Shown here: positions 31,872-41,703 of the stretch, in pieces
Layout: every line of letters starts with the position of its first letter
Numbering within the stretch: position 1 is the first letter of the stretch
Assembly (NCBI GenBank): GCA_033297075.1
Contig: MU858104.1
Coordinates: 1 to 64,000, forward strand
From: Rhypophila decipiens
Lineage: Eukaryota > Ascomycota > Sordariomycetes > Sordariales > Naviculisporaceae
DNA: 64,000 nucleotides
Direction: 5' to 3'
Made by a program: the position numbers and the translations under genes
Notes under the pieces: generated by a model
Seen by the model: only the letters and a program-made list of their open reading frames with translations
Databases searched by the model: none
Told to the model about the DNA's origin: nothing

Positions 31872-33047
31872 TTACAATCGACTCCCAATCAGCCCCAGGC
31901 CATCAATTTCTTCCGTCATTTCGATTCGCTCTTCCCGGTGCACCTCAGGCGAGAATCTTTTTACCAACTCAGCGGCCGAAATGTCTTCCAAGTTCAGCTT
32001 CTTTAGATTTCTCCCACTGCTAAAATACTCGGCCCCAGTAGCCATCTCGGCAAACACAATAACCGCCCTAAGCGGACTGGCGTTAATGCCCAACTTCTCG
32101 GCCAAACTACACCAACAGACTAACAAATCCGGAACATCCTCTGAGAGATTCCTGTTCTCCATACTCTCCGGTGCCCTCAACTTGTTGTGTGGCGGTGAGT
32201 TCTGTCCTAGGTCTACTAGACAAGTAAAGCCTTGGCTGTAGCATGCATTCGAGATCTCGATGGCGCTTCCCACCTGCCCCAGACCAAATGCTTCCCCGAT
32301 AGCCATCCGGACTTTATCAATGGCCAGCATGGCGTTGGACACGGAGCGAGTGAGTCCTTCCCGGTAGAGATAAAAGTCGCCACCTGTGCTCTCTATCCGC
32401 CCGGCGTTCATGAGCATCATCAGAGGGTGAAATACCCCGTTGACGTTGGCCAGACAGACTTCGATGATGCTCGAGCACCAGTTTAGTCGGACCATGGAGA
32501 AGATTTCCGAGACGGTGTCATAGACGTGGCGTGGAGTCTGCCTTCTTCGTGTTAACGGGGCAATGTAAACGACCTCCTTTTTGCCCAGGATGAGGAGCTT
32601 GCCGTCCGAGTCCATCCTGCACGAGTATGGCGACAGATTCGTCTCAAGGATACATCCGACTTGCATCTCTGCCGACGCTATGAGAGAAAAGAGGTTGCCC
32701 GGAACTGCGATGATGATATGTCCCCGCAGGTCGAATCTCTTGAGGTCTTGTATTATGCACTCCTGGCCGGTTGAGGGAACTGTGAGGACGATGATGTTTG
32801 CAAACGAGACCGCCTCGGCAGTGTCGCAAGTAACTCTGAGCTGGCAACTGAATGGCTCAGTCTTTGGTCCGCTGACGTGTAGGTTGTGGCATCCATCTTG
32901 ACTACTGTCTTTGATCTTGTTGGCGTGTCGGAGACGATCTGGACGCGAGTACAGGAGGACACCGCGTCCGCGTCGTTGGAGGTCAGCGGCAAGGGCGAAT
33001 CCAGCTGGGCCAGCCCCGATGATGGACACGTTCTCTTGGGGTTTCAT
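31872..33047 (-). CDS. NAD(P)-dependent octopine/opine dehydrogenase family protein
   Basis: One exon encodes 391 residues from ATG at 33047; an in-frame ATG at 33113 gives 413. The N-terminal Rossmann motif IIGAGPAGFALAADLQRRG is followed by A-N-I-I-V-L-T-V-P-S-T-G, typical of the NAD-Gly3P/opine dehydrogenase N domain. The C-terminal helical domain carries NGVFHPLMMLMNAGRIE, in which the His-Pro matches the catalytic His region of octopine dehydrogenases, then YREGLTRSVSNAMLAIDKVR. These enzymes reductively condense an amino acid with a 2-oxo acid. In bacteria the CntM/staphylopine class makes metal-binding opines. There is no signal peptide. Neighbours are an MFS exporter-type gene (tail to tail) and a ferric reductase. 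Confidence 0.85.
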   Translation of the reverse strand: MKPQENVSIIGAGPAGFALAADLQRRGRGVLLYSRPDRLRHANKIKDSSQDGCHNLHVSGPKTEPFSCQLRVTCDTAEAVSFANIIVLTVPSTGQECIIQDLKRFDLRGHIIIAVPGNLFSLIASAEMQVGCILETNLSPYSCRMDSDGKLLILGKKEVVYIAPLTRRRQTPRHVYDTVSEIFSMVRLNWCSSIIEVCLANVNGVFHPLMMLMNAGRIESTGGDFYLYREGLTRSVSNAMLAIDKVRMAIGEAFGLGQVGSAIEISNACYSQGFTCLVDLGQNSPPHNKLRAPESMENRNLSEDVPDLLVCWCSLAEKLGINASPLRAVIVFAEMATGAEYFSSGRNLKKLNLEDISAAELVKRFSPEVHREERIEMTEEIDGLGLIGSRL

Positions 33048-34055
33048 TTCCAGACGGGTGGTATTGAACTGATGTATCGTTGATATAGGGCGAATGATTC
33101 GTCTATAGCGCAAGAAGAACTTGAAGAAAAGTGATGAATGACTGCAGCGAGTCGATCATCTACCTGCTGGCTTCAATTCCATCATAAATACACAAACGGT
33201 CGGGAATATGAGCAAGTATTGGTCCCCTGCTCAGAGTCAGGACGCTGCCACATCTCGCCTACGACCATGCGGCAGCAGCGACAACCTGAAATGTAAAGGC
33301 CGACCATCTGCATACACCCATCCTCGCTGCCATCTCGATGAAACCACGCCTTAATTGCCGCTGTTGAGATGTTTGGTTATAATGCGAGATGCCATTCTGC
33401 CCTCCGCATTCTTGCCCCTGAACGTCAATATTGACAAGCCTCCGAGGTTGACAGGATGGGAATGTACAGGTACTTGCACACGTACTTGCCCGTTTCTGTC
33501 TGATGAAGCACATTTATTAGTACCGTTACACTACACAGTCAGCCCTTGCAAGCCTCGGACCACGATTGAGCTGGTTTCTGCAGCAAGTGTGAGCAAGTTT
33601 GCTCCATATTGTCCCATGGTCTTGGCGTGAGGTTTAGGGGTACGACTCTGTCTTATCCCACACACACACACACACACACCGTGACCCTGATGGTCACGAC
33701 ATAGGTCATGGTCCACATGACTAGATCTTACCCACCTTTTTGGATCTTACTTGCCTTCACATGTGTCATGATGTTTAAGAACTTTTATATTGTAGGGTAC
33801 CGGATTTAGAAACAAAAAAAGGCCACGATGGAGATGTTTAAGCAACATCAACTTGGAACTTTAACGGCCCTTGGCACTGCCATTGCCTTGTTGTTCTAGA
33901 CTCATCCCGTCTCATGCAAGTAGTTGCTCCTCAGATGCCGCTCCGGATGCCCAGATATGGCTTTCCTTGGATACTGTGTCCTAAAGCTTGAACGGACTCC
34001 ATTTCCACCAGTGCTGCGAACAGATGGGAAGAAGTGAAAGAACAGATATCTCAAT
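33048..34055. other. intergenic region
   Basis: This is the upstream region of the opine dehydrogenase and the 3' flank of the ferric reductase. It contains a CA repeat and a short palindrome, listed separately. No gene is seen. Confidence 0.5.
33659..33698. repeat. (CA)n microsatellite followed by a 7-bp inverted repeat
   Basis: Ten or eleven CA units (33659-33679) are followed directly by CGTGACC, a five-base loop, and GGTCACG (33680-33698), which could form a small hairpin. Confidence 0.85.
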
Positions 34056-36512
34056 TCACCAAGCGAACGCCTCCTCGACCAGATCAACATCAAGTCCATC
34101 AGCAAGACACTTGACCGTCTCCCTAGTAACCTCATCAGCCATAGCACCCGGGGCACAGACCATGACAGCTGTTCGGTTCCCAAGTTCCACGGCACCCCTG
34201 AGCACGGCTTTGATGTCCATCCTTCCGTTTTGGACATCAGTATCCGTTCGCTGCGCACTGTGCCCAACCTCTAGTCTAGGGTCCTCTGCCTTTTCTTCTC
34301 GGGCGGAACCCTTACTGCTGGGGCTTCCTGTGCACCACAACAAGACTTCAAGCCCTCCCTGGCTTCCCTCCTGACCAACACCCAAGAATCTCTGTCGAAC
34401 ATGCTGAATCAAGGCCATCTCCTTTGCTGACCAAGCAAGGATCAACCTCGTTGCTCTCATTCTCCTACCGCCACCACTTTCCCCAGCGTCCTCCAAGTCA
34501 CCATTTCCACCTGCACGCTCTTCTACATACTCCTGAACAAAGCCCAGGATATGGGTGATCCCAATTCCACCCGCAAAGCATACTATAGTGTCAGCGTTGT
34601 ACAGTGGGTATACCGTGGCCCGGTGCCCTGTATATGGACCTTCTGTGAAGATGGCCGTTTCGAGCCTTTCCCCTGATGGAGAAGCCAGGACCTGCTGTCT
34701 GAGAAGAGAAGTGATTCCGCCGTGCGCCCTGACAAGAAACTTGATGGCCCGTCTCCTCTTCTCCTCCGAGTGTCTGTGTGTTGTTTCAATCTCCTTGTCG
34801 CTCAGCCCTTTGTGTTGTTGCTTCGTCTCCTGTGTTTGGGAGAGGTCACCTCGACCTCGGTCCAACTGCCCCGGCATCCCTTCCCAGGCGGCGATACTGA
34901 AAGGATGATTCTCCCACACTCGTCCTTTGGTCTTCCAAAACAGGCCCGGAAACGATAGGAAACTATGCTGTCCCGGCCGTCCAAATCCCCAGTTTGTCCT
35001 CGGGTAAACCGTAATCTCCATAATCCTCCCATCCGTACCGGGAACAGCCTCGACAGTTGCTTTTGTACGCCCTTCTCCCCCGAGCAAGTGATTATATACC
35101 CCAATTCTTACAATTCTTACAAAGCGATCCCACCCCCAAAACGCAAAGGCAATGTATAACCAAACCTGATAGCCAAACTGGTATCCAAAGTGCGGAACAA
35201 GATGATACCACGTCGACACTAATCCCAACACGACAAGAACAACATGTGTCGCCAAGAAGAGTTCATATGCTCTCGCCCGGATAGGTAAAATAGCCAGTCC
35301 CACAACTAAGCAAAGTAAGACAGTGCCCACAATTCCCCAGGTATAAAACGGCTCGACGGCCTTTTCGGCATAGGCCGCGGCACCTTCGTATCCAGGCTGG
35401 AAATAAGCCGCTGTATAGACAATCGAGTGGACCACGACCTGGACAACGGCTATCCGAGCAACCCAGCGGTGTAGCGTCAGAAATGTAGTCTGGTTCCAGC
35501 CAGTCAGAAAGACGAGGGCGTTATTTCTCCCGGATAGGAGGATTGCCAAGGCGAGGTTGACGAGACTGAGTGTGCCGGTGCGGTTGCCTACATACTCGCA
35601 AAGTTCGAAGCCCGCAGACAGAAACCAGACGTTGGGTTGGAAGCTGCGGAATGAGACGGCGGAGAAGATGATGTTCAGGATCAGGTAGAAGGTCAGGGAG
35701 ATGGTGAGGACTCGGCTGGGGACGTAGCCAGTGCTATTAGGGAGAGGTTCTAGACGGCGAGAGGACGGGAACAGGGCCGGAAGTAGGATGTGCTCCTTGA
35801 TTTTAGAGGATAGGTTGTTGCTCCCTGCACGGCGGCTGGATTGGACCCTGCTGATGATTTGCGTGGTGATTCCAAGAAGCAGGCAGGTGCCGATGAAGAT
35901 GATGATGAGGGATACCCTAGACTAACATCAGCAAGGATTTCGTTGGCAACGGAGACAGGGATCAGCTTACGCATATTTGGTGTGGTACTCCTCGGACCTG
36001 ACAAACTCGCCCAAGGTTCCATGGTTGACCAAATAGATTTCGCCGTTCACAAGGCTGGTCTCGTTCAACCACACCGCATCGGAAGCCAGCTCCTGAGTAG
36101 GTTGTTCCGCCGGCAGGCTCTCGTGGAACGTCGGCTGGGATGCGCCCCCAAGCGCCTGGGAGGCGAAGCACTCGGCTTGTTTATCGACAGGATACCCGTC
36201 GGCGTTGCAGTTTGTCTGAATGCAGTAGGCCATCGTCTCCAGCCATGCTTTGCTCGAAGCGTGGCACTCATCCGAGGTCATGCCCATCATCGTCATCTCA
36301 CCCTCGTCTCTCTTGACCATTCCACCCATTTCATCGTGGTCGCTGTGGCCCTCGAAGGTGGTACAAGACAGGTACAGGGATGCGAGAGAATCGTGACATG
36401 CTTGGCAGCAGAGGTCTGGGTACATGGAGATGCCGAAACCGATGATGCCATTTTGTGCCGATGCTCTCAGCGCAAGTGAGAGGAGTGACAGCAGTGCTAT
36501 CAAAGACTTCAT
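34056..36512 (-). CDS. ferric-chelate reductase, FRE/NOX superfamily
   Basis: Exons 35972-36512 and 34056-35917 (54-nt intron, GTAAGC donor) encode 800 residues. A signal peptide (MKSLIALLSLLSLALRASA) leads into an extracellular domain with C-C-x2-C pairs and a His/Met-rich patch (GHSDHDEMGGM, then EMTMMGMT). A first TM follows (SLIIIFIGTCLLLG), then the ferric reductase transmembrane core with two bis-His pairs: H-R-W-V plus H-S-I-V, and T-H-V-V plus Y-H-L-V. Cytosolic FAD binding is H-P-F-S-I-A; NADPH binding is GGIGITHILGF and the C-terminal C-A-P-G. It is a plasma-membrane reductase of extracellular Fe(III) or Cu(II). The opine dehydrogenase is the next gene, on the same strand. Confidence 0.93.
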
Positions 36513-37595
36513 TCTGAGAATGATCGTTTACATGTACACAGGCATGAACAGGAAGCGTAAACGCTGAAAGGAGAGAGAAATCCGACAAAAATCGCAAGGA
36601 ATAAGAACAAAGCATCAGTCAGACCACGATACGAGTGAACTAACTGCTGCTATATCCACCATAAGTATTTCGGTTACAATATGGTAGTGCCGGCCGCGAG
36701 GATGGTACGGTGACGGTGTCTTTGATGACCGCTGGCCAGTTCGTGTGTCTATTTTAGCCTACTATCTTCCTCATACCCGGGCCTCTCAGGTCCCTGGATC
36801 TCCCTGGTGAAGTGATCTGTGAGTCTGTTTCGTTAAAGTGTCAAAACATGACATGGTAACCATTGTTCACTAGAGTGGACACATATTTGAGCAGACTAAT
36901 ACGCATAGTGAATCCATCACATGCTCCACGGAGATGCAAGTCATATCCTTTGATATACCAAAGAAGGCGTTTGACGTGTCACAGTCCGTCTGTGTACCAG
37001 TACAAGAGCGCAACTATTTGGCAATACAAACCGCTGCGGTGCAGTGGTGTTGTGGAACTGCGTGCTATACACCTATAGAGGTAAAATGAGCAAGTAAGTT
37101 AAGTAACCCTCGGGGTCTAGTCCAAATACAGCACGGATGTAAACAAAAGGTGCAGAGGTGGCGTAATTTAGCCATGTACGGTGTACATACCCCGGCCGGC
37201 TGGGGAGCAGGTTTGAGTCAATTTTATATTAGACCACTACCATCGCATATCAATCGACCGGCGTCGGGATTGAATGGACCCAGCAACAGCGCCGGAATGG
37301 ATACCTCTCCGTCCCGAGATTTCGGGTCGTCCCGTGGGGTCTGGGCAAGATTGGACACGACGGCGAGTAAGTGCTCCAGTCCGTTACTCATGGACTGTGC
37401 CACCCGAGCATCTCCAGCACCTTTATGCCAAGTCCGAGATTTGACCCTTAAATCCGACATGATACAACCATATGACGACAGCAGAATTTACTTGACAATG
37501 GTTTGTACACCCCCGGCCCCTTGTCATCTTTTCCGTCGACAAAGCTCGCTGGTGCTTCTCAGTTGGCTAGATTATCAATTACAAAAATCGCCATA
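36513..37595. other. gene-free stretch, divergent promoters
   Basis: This lies between the ferric reductase (-) and the WSC gene (+). No gene is seen. I could not find a convincing full ATC-W-GATAA siderophore-regulator site by eye. Confidence 0.45.
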
Positions 37596-38154
37596 ATGGG
37601 TCCCATTAAGAAGTGCTACCATCGCTCAGGGTTCTTTATCGCTTTCCCTTTCCTTCTGTTGGCTATAATCATCTTCATGTCCCTCCCTTCGACGTCGTCA
37701 ATCGCCGAGGCCAGCACAATAACCCTCCAAGGGTGCTTCTATTCCCCAGGCAGCCATGTCTTGTTCAACAACAGGCACGTTTTCCAAAGCATAGGGTACT
37801 GCATGCGGACCTGCTCCAACCTCGAGTACGATGGCTCGGATACGGCAGAAAGTCAGGTCGTAGCCCTGGTCAACGGGACGGCTTGCTTTTGCGGAGAGCC
37901 CGGGACGGTTCCGCCTCTCGAGGATGAGATCCCTCTGGATAAATGTAACTTGCCATGTCGTGGGTTTGCGATGGAGACATGTTAGTAACTACCATCTTCC
38001 ATATCCTTTTGTATAGCAATGGCATGACGTCACGGCAGTATCGTCAAGTTCGCAGCTAACGTGTATTTTGATAGGTGGTGGAAAGGGTTACTTTCAGGTG
38101 TACACAGTCGATGAGGACCAGAAGCCAGAATGTCAAGTTTCTGGGGACTTGTGA
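37596..38154 (+). CDS. short WSC-domain protein with signal anchor
   Basis: Exons 37596-37980 and 38075-38154 (94-nt intron, GTTAGT donor, GCTAAC branch) encode 154 residues. A hydrophobic segment at residues 12-32 (SGFFIAFPFLLLAIIIFMSL) is a signal peptide or anchor. The rest is one WSC domain: GCFYSPGSHVLF, then C-M-R-T-C, C-F-C-G, C-N-L-P-C-R-G and C-G-G-K-G-Y-F-Q-V-Y. WSC domains bind cell-wall polysaccharide. There is no Ser/Thr-rich stem, cytosolic sensor tail or catalytic domain, so this is not a WSC1-type stress sensor. It is tail to tail with the small secreted protein gene, 60 bp apart. Confidence 0.82.
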
Positions 38155-38214
38155 ATTATCTGGGATGGAACAGACTTGTTTGCTACCCCGTTCCATACAT
38201 GATACAACCCAGCC

Positions 38215-38955
38215 TCAATATTCTTTCCCACTCATACGCCCGACTCCTTCATATGCCATTTTGGAACACAGTCCTCTCAAGCTCGGTTGGTCATATGTCG
38301 GAATCCAGTCAATGCAAGTTTGGTTCGTCAAGGCCACGCCCCATTTATCACCGTCCATGTAAGCAAATCCACCCCTGTCCCAGCCGTAAGTAGTCCTCTC
38401 GCCACTCGTGACTGCACTGCACATTTTCCCAATAAACAGCGCGATGCTTCCAATTGTGCTGTACGAGTCCACATTCAGTTCTTCGGGTTTCTATGTTTGT
38501 TGTGGTTAGTGCTATGCTTGATATCGATCCGCAACCAGGTAGCTTGACGAGAACATGAAAGACAGAACTCACAGAGGCGCACAGGACGACGGCATTGTCA
38601 TTGTGACAGCTTACTTGCTGGCATGTTCTCCCGTGCCCATCGCAATCTGGCTCGAGTTGCGGTCGCCCAGGGCGGTCGCCGAGCATGCTGACAGCTTCAA
38701 TAACATCCCCAGACCAGACTACGTCGTCACGGTGGCATCGCAGGCTGTTTATGGTGTACGGGATAAATGACCGCGGTTTCAATCTGCTGGAGGTTGTGGT
38801 TTCTGCTGTATCGGCTGAGAAACGTGGGCTGGCCTGGACAGAGGTTGTCTGCAGCAGGTGGCTCATGTCAGGAAGAGTTCGTCAAGTTGAGGGAGACCAA
38901 AGAGACTGACACATCCCACGACCAGAGCAAGAAGCTTTATGTCTAATACGACCAT
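38215..38955 (-). CDS. small secreted cysteine-containing protein, intact family member
   Basis: Three exons (38911-38955, 38573-38848, 38215-38490) encode 198 residues. Introns are 62 nt (GTCAGT donor, TGAC branch, CTGCAG end) and 82 nt (GTGAGT donor, CACTAAC branch). Exon 1 is a 15-codon signal peptide core (MVVLDIKLLALVVGC) with a likely cleavage site in the SVQA region of exon 2. The mature protein has DVIEAVSMLGDRPG, then the C-x2-V-S-C-x4-A-V-x-L-C motif, a hydrophobic helix (STIGSIALFIGKMC) and a late K-W-G-V-A-L-T-N-Q-T-C segment. The same cysteine spacing and tail occur in the frameshifted gene at 3500-4440. No catalytic motif is visible; an effector-like or apoplastic role is inference. 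Confidence 0.7.
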
Positions 38956-39321
38956 TCTTTCTCCCTTTTTGGCGTCGGATTCTGGCCGAAGAATGAGGTT
39001 CCAGTTGGGACTGTCGTGTTTTATGTCGTGAATTGGAATATTTGTTGGGGAGGTAAAGAGACTCTGATGGATGAATTAAGTTCTCTCGTCATGTGGTGAA
39101 TCATATCACATGTACCTTCAGTTCCACACTCTTGTCGAACTCGAACAAACTTTATGCATATCGACCTCTGCGCTTGTGATCTTGTCCCTGAAACTCTCCA
39201 CTCTATCTGTCAAAGTTAGGACTTTAACCACCATAAGCCACCCGGAATAGCGGCAAGTCCGTTCTGCTCCCGTCAATGAAGAAGCGCGAGGAACAGTCAC
39301 AAACCAACAACAGCACTACAA
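38956..39321. other. intergenic region
   Basis: This is the upstream region of the small secreted protein gene and of the tRNA. No gene is seen. Confidence 0.45.
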
Positions 39322-39393
39322 GCGTCAATGGTCTAGTGGCTAGGATTCAACCCTTCCAAGGTTGAGGGGGGGGTTCGATTCCCTCTTGACGCA
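39322..39393 (+). tRNA. tRNA-Gly (UCC)
   Basis: The 7-bp acceptor stem GCGTCAA/TTGACGC is perfect. The anticodon arm is CAACC-CTTCCAA-GGTTG with anticodon TCC; the T arm has loop TTCGATT closed by a G-rich/C-rich stem with one G-T pair. It is intronless, with discriminator A. Confidence 0.93.
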
Positions 39394-39693
39394 TTACCTG
39401 GCAAGACAAACCTGCTGCAGCTCTCAGCTGTAGGTTGAGGTTATATTTTTGCAAATATACAATACTAAGGTAGTATGTGCCGAAGTCGTTTGCACAAGCC
39501 GAGCTGATTCCATTTGACTCCCCACAGCTCCCGCGTCTCTTTTACCTTACCTTGCTTCTTCTCTCTCTTGTATTTCGCATGTCGGTCCTGTACCTCACAT
39601 ACGAACTAAGCACATGATGTATGAAATATGTTCGCTAGCTGCAAAAGATGCCTTAACTGACTGTAACAGATGCCTGCTTATTAAGCCCCTAGA
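39394..39693. other. short intergenic region
   Basis: This lies between tRNA-Gly and the 3' end of the membrane protein gene. Nothing else is seen. Confidence 0.4.
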
Positions 39694-41703
39694 TTAGCCC
39701 TCATCAATCATCTCCTTGAACCGTCCCATGCTGCTCCCGCTCTGACGCCCGGTAGTATGCCAAGTAGCCACCCTTTGGAGGGACTCCTTTCTCGAAAGCC
39801 CGGTTCCAGTCCCGCTCGTCGGACTTGTTGGACTGACCGGGCTCTTTGCCTCCAAACCTGCAACGCTGCCACCACTTGTATCACCCGGCCGTAATGGTGC
39901 CGCTCTCAACGAGGGCCTCTCCATAAGCACCCTCCACCGCACCTGCAACCATCTAGCCGAGTTCCTCCTCCTCTTCTCTGCCCTGGCCGCAGAGAGACAT
40001 CGCGCCGCTACTCGCAAAAACAGAAACGCGCCCAAAAAGAAGGCCAAAAACTCGCCAAACGAGGAAAACGCCGGTTGCCGCATATCTAGCCTGTTAATTC
40101 GGATTGTCATCTCCACCACGACAATCGTATGAATTAGCAGAAGCGCAAACAACCACTCCCATCTAGACCGGACCAATAACCACAAGACAGCAGACCCGGA
40201 TCCGACCGCTGAGCCGGCACCTCCCCTTATGGCCGGACCAGTCTCGGTTGTTATACGTGGTCTCTCCTCGATGACCAAATCGTCCAGCCCGCCTTCGGTC
40301 TCTTTCTTGAACGAAGACATGGATCGTTGTTGGGAAGGCAACTCGGATGCTGGCACCTCGAAAAGTTTATCACTCGCCCGTGATCCCCGGAACATTCCCG
40401 GGTTCTGAAGCCTCAGGCTGCTCGCTGGACCCGTCCCTGCACCAGCCGTTCTCTTTCCCTTCTCCGCATCATATGGTACAGCCTTGAAAGCTGTATCCTC
40501 CTTGGTCTTGTCCATTCGCAACCTAAGCGGCTTTTCTGTCCACCAGCTGCTTGCTCCAAGAACTAACAAGGCAATTCCAATCAGCAACGCTGGCAATCCC
40601 CCAACTACCAGCCAAATACACGCCAGTACTCTCAACACGGTAAGAGCAGCGGTGTTATACACGCTAGTAGGCACCATCAAAAAGATGATGCTGACATCGC
40701 AACGGCTCTTCCTGCCAATATCGACCCCCCGAAACAGGACCCATATCGTGAATACCAGGTAGCCAGCGTACAAAACCGAAAAAGACCCAGCCCCCAGGAG
40801 TCCAAAGGTTCCCGCCCACGTCTCAAAGTCCTTGACTACCTGTATTGGCGAGCGACGGCCGGCATAGACTGGCGTTGCTGGAAACAATTCTTCCATGGCG
40901 ATTCTCGCGAGTGTGTGCACGGTTGTCTGAGCGTGCTCGACCGGAACACCGACTAGCCGTAACGCCTCGGCATGAGCATCCCGGAATGCTCCAAGTTGCG
41001 AGTTACTTATCAGCATTTGTGCAACAACCTCTCTTACTCCCTCGCTATCCTCGTACAAGTCCAGTATGTACCCTGACGCCTCGGCGTAACCGGGGGACAC
41101 TCTCGCCGCCGTAAAAGCCTCGATGTACTCCTCCAGAGCCGTTTGCAAATTTATCTGTCGCTCGCCATTTCCCTTTGGACTCGTCTCCGTTCCCAATACT
41201 TTGATCACGGCGATGTAGCGCTTATCCCATTCGGCTTCCTGGTCGCTCACCAACCTTCCGCTTTCCCGGGTCAGCTCCTGCTGCAGCCTTCTTGAATCTT
41301 TCGACACAAACCCCGCATTCAGCTGGTCGGCCAGAGCAGGCCTGTAAAAGACAGCTGTCGCCAGGAACGCAAGTGACCAAAATACCAGCCCAAAGACAAT
41401 CTCCCAGTCAAGAACAATGAGTCCGGGGCCAGTAGAGTTCACCAGCAAAATAACAAAATGCGCCGCCACGAGTGGTGTAAACGAGAGAAGCCAGGCATTC
41501 GACTCCTGCCCGCGCAGAAACAAGATGGACAGCACCGCCGCAAGGTATTGGAGGTAGTAGCCGGTTCGTATGCCGACGCTATAGAGACTGGCATCGCCAA
41601 ATATGTGGCATCTGGGGTACGACTGGACGGCAGGCAGTCCGTCACTGACAAACTGCGCGCCTGACAAAGCCGACGACGAGACAGACGACTGAGAACTGCC
41701 CAT
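39694..41703 (-). CDS. large multi-pass membrane protein of unknown function
   Basis: One exon encodes 669 residues; I do not recognise a named family. The N-terminus is Ser-rich (MGSSQSSVSSSALSG), followed by CHIFGDASLYSVGIRTGYYLQY and three hydrophobic segments at about residues 48-120. A soluble region of mixed helices follows (residues 130-295, including LQQELTRESGRLVSDQEAEW). Then come three or four more segments (about 300-395), a long Lys/Ser-rich cytosolic loop and two more segments (about 510-570), and a Ser/Pro-rich basic tail with SPVSPTSPTSGTG. The layout resembles conserved fungal membrane proteins beginning with a C-x-I-F-G-D-x-S-L-Y-G/S-x-G-I-R-x-G-x-Y motif. No transport or catalytic motif is seen. 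Confidence 0.8.
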   Translation of the reverse strand: MGSSQSSVSSSALSGAQFVSDGLPAVQSYPRCHIFGDASLYSVGIRTGYYLQYLAAVLSILFLRGQESNAWLLSFTPLVAAHFVILLVNSTGPGLIVLDWEIVFGLVFWSLAFLATAVFYRPALADQLNAGFVSKDSRRLQQELTRESGRLVSDQEAEWDKRYIAVIKVLGTETSPKGNGERQINLQTALEEYIEAFTAARVSPGYAEASGYILDLYEDSEGVREVVAQMLISNSQLGAFRDAHAEALRLVGVPVEHAQTTVHTLARIAMEELFPATPVYAGRRSPIQVVKDFETWAGTFGLLGAGSFSVLYAGYLVFTIWVLFRGVDIGRKSRCDVSIIFLMVPTSVYNTAALTVLRVLACIWLVVGGLPALLIGIALLVLGASSWWTEKPLRLRMDKTKEDTAFKAVPYDAEKGKRTAGAGTGPASSLRLQNPGMFRGSRASDKLFEVPASELPSQQRSMSSFKKETEGGLDDLVIEERPRITTETGPAIRGGAGSAVGSGSAVLWLLVRSRWEWLFALLLIHTIVVVEMTIRINRLDMRQPAFSSFGEFLAFFLGAFLFLRVAARCLSAARAEKRRRNSARWLQVRWRVLMERPSLRAAPLRPGDTSGGSVAGLEAKSPVSPTSPTSGTGTGLSRKESLQRVATWHTTGRQSGSSMGRFKEMIDEG

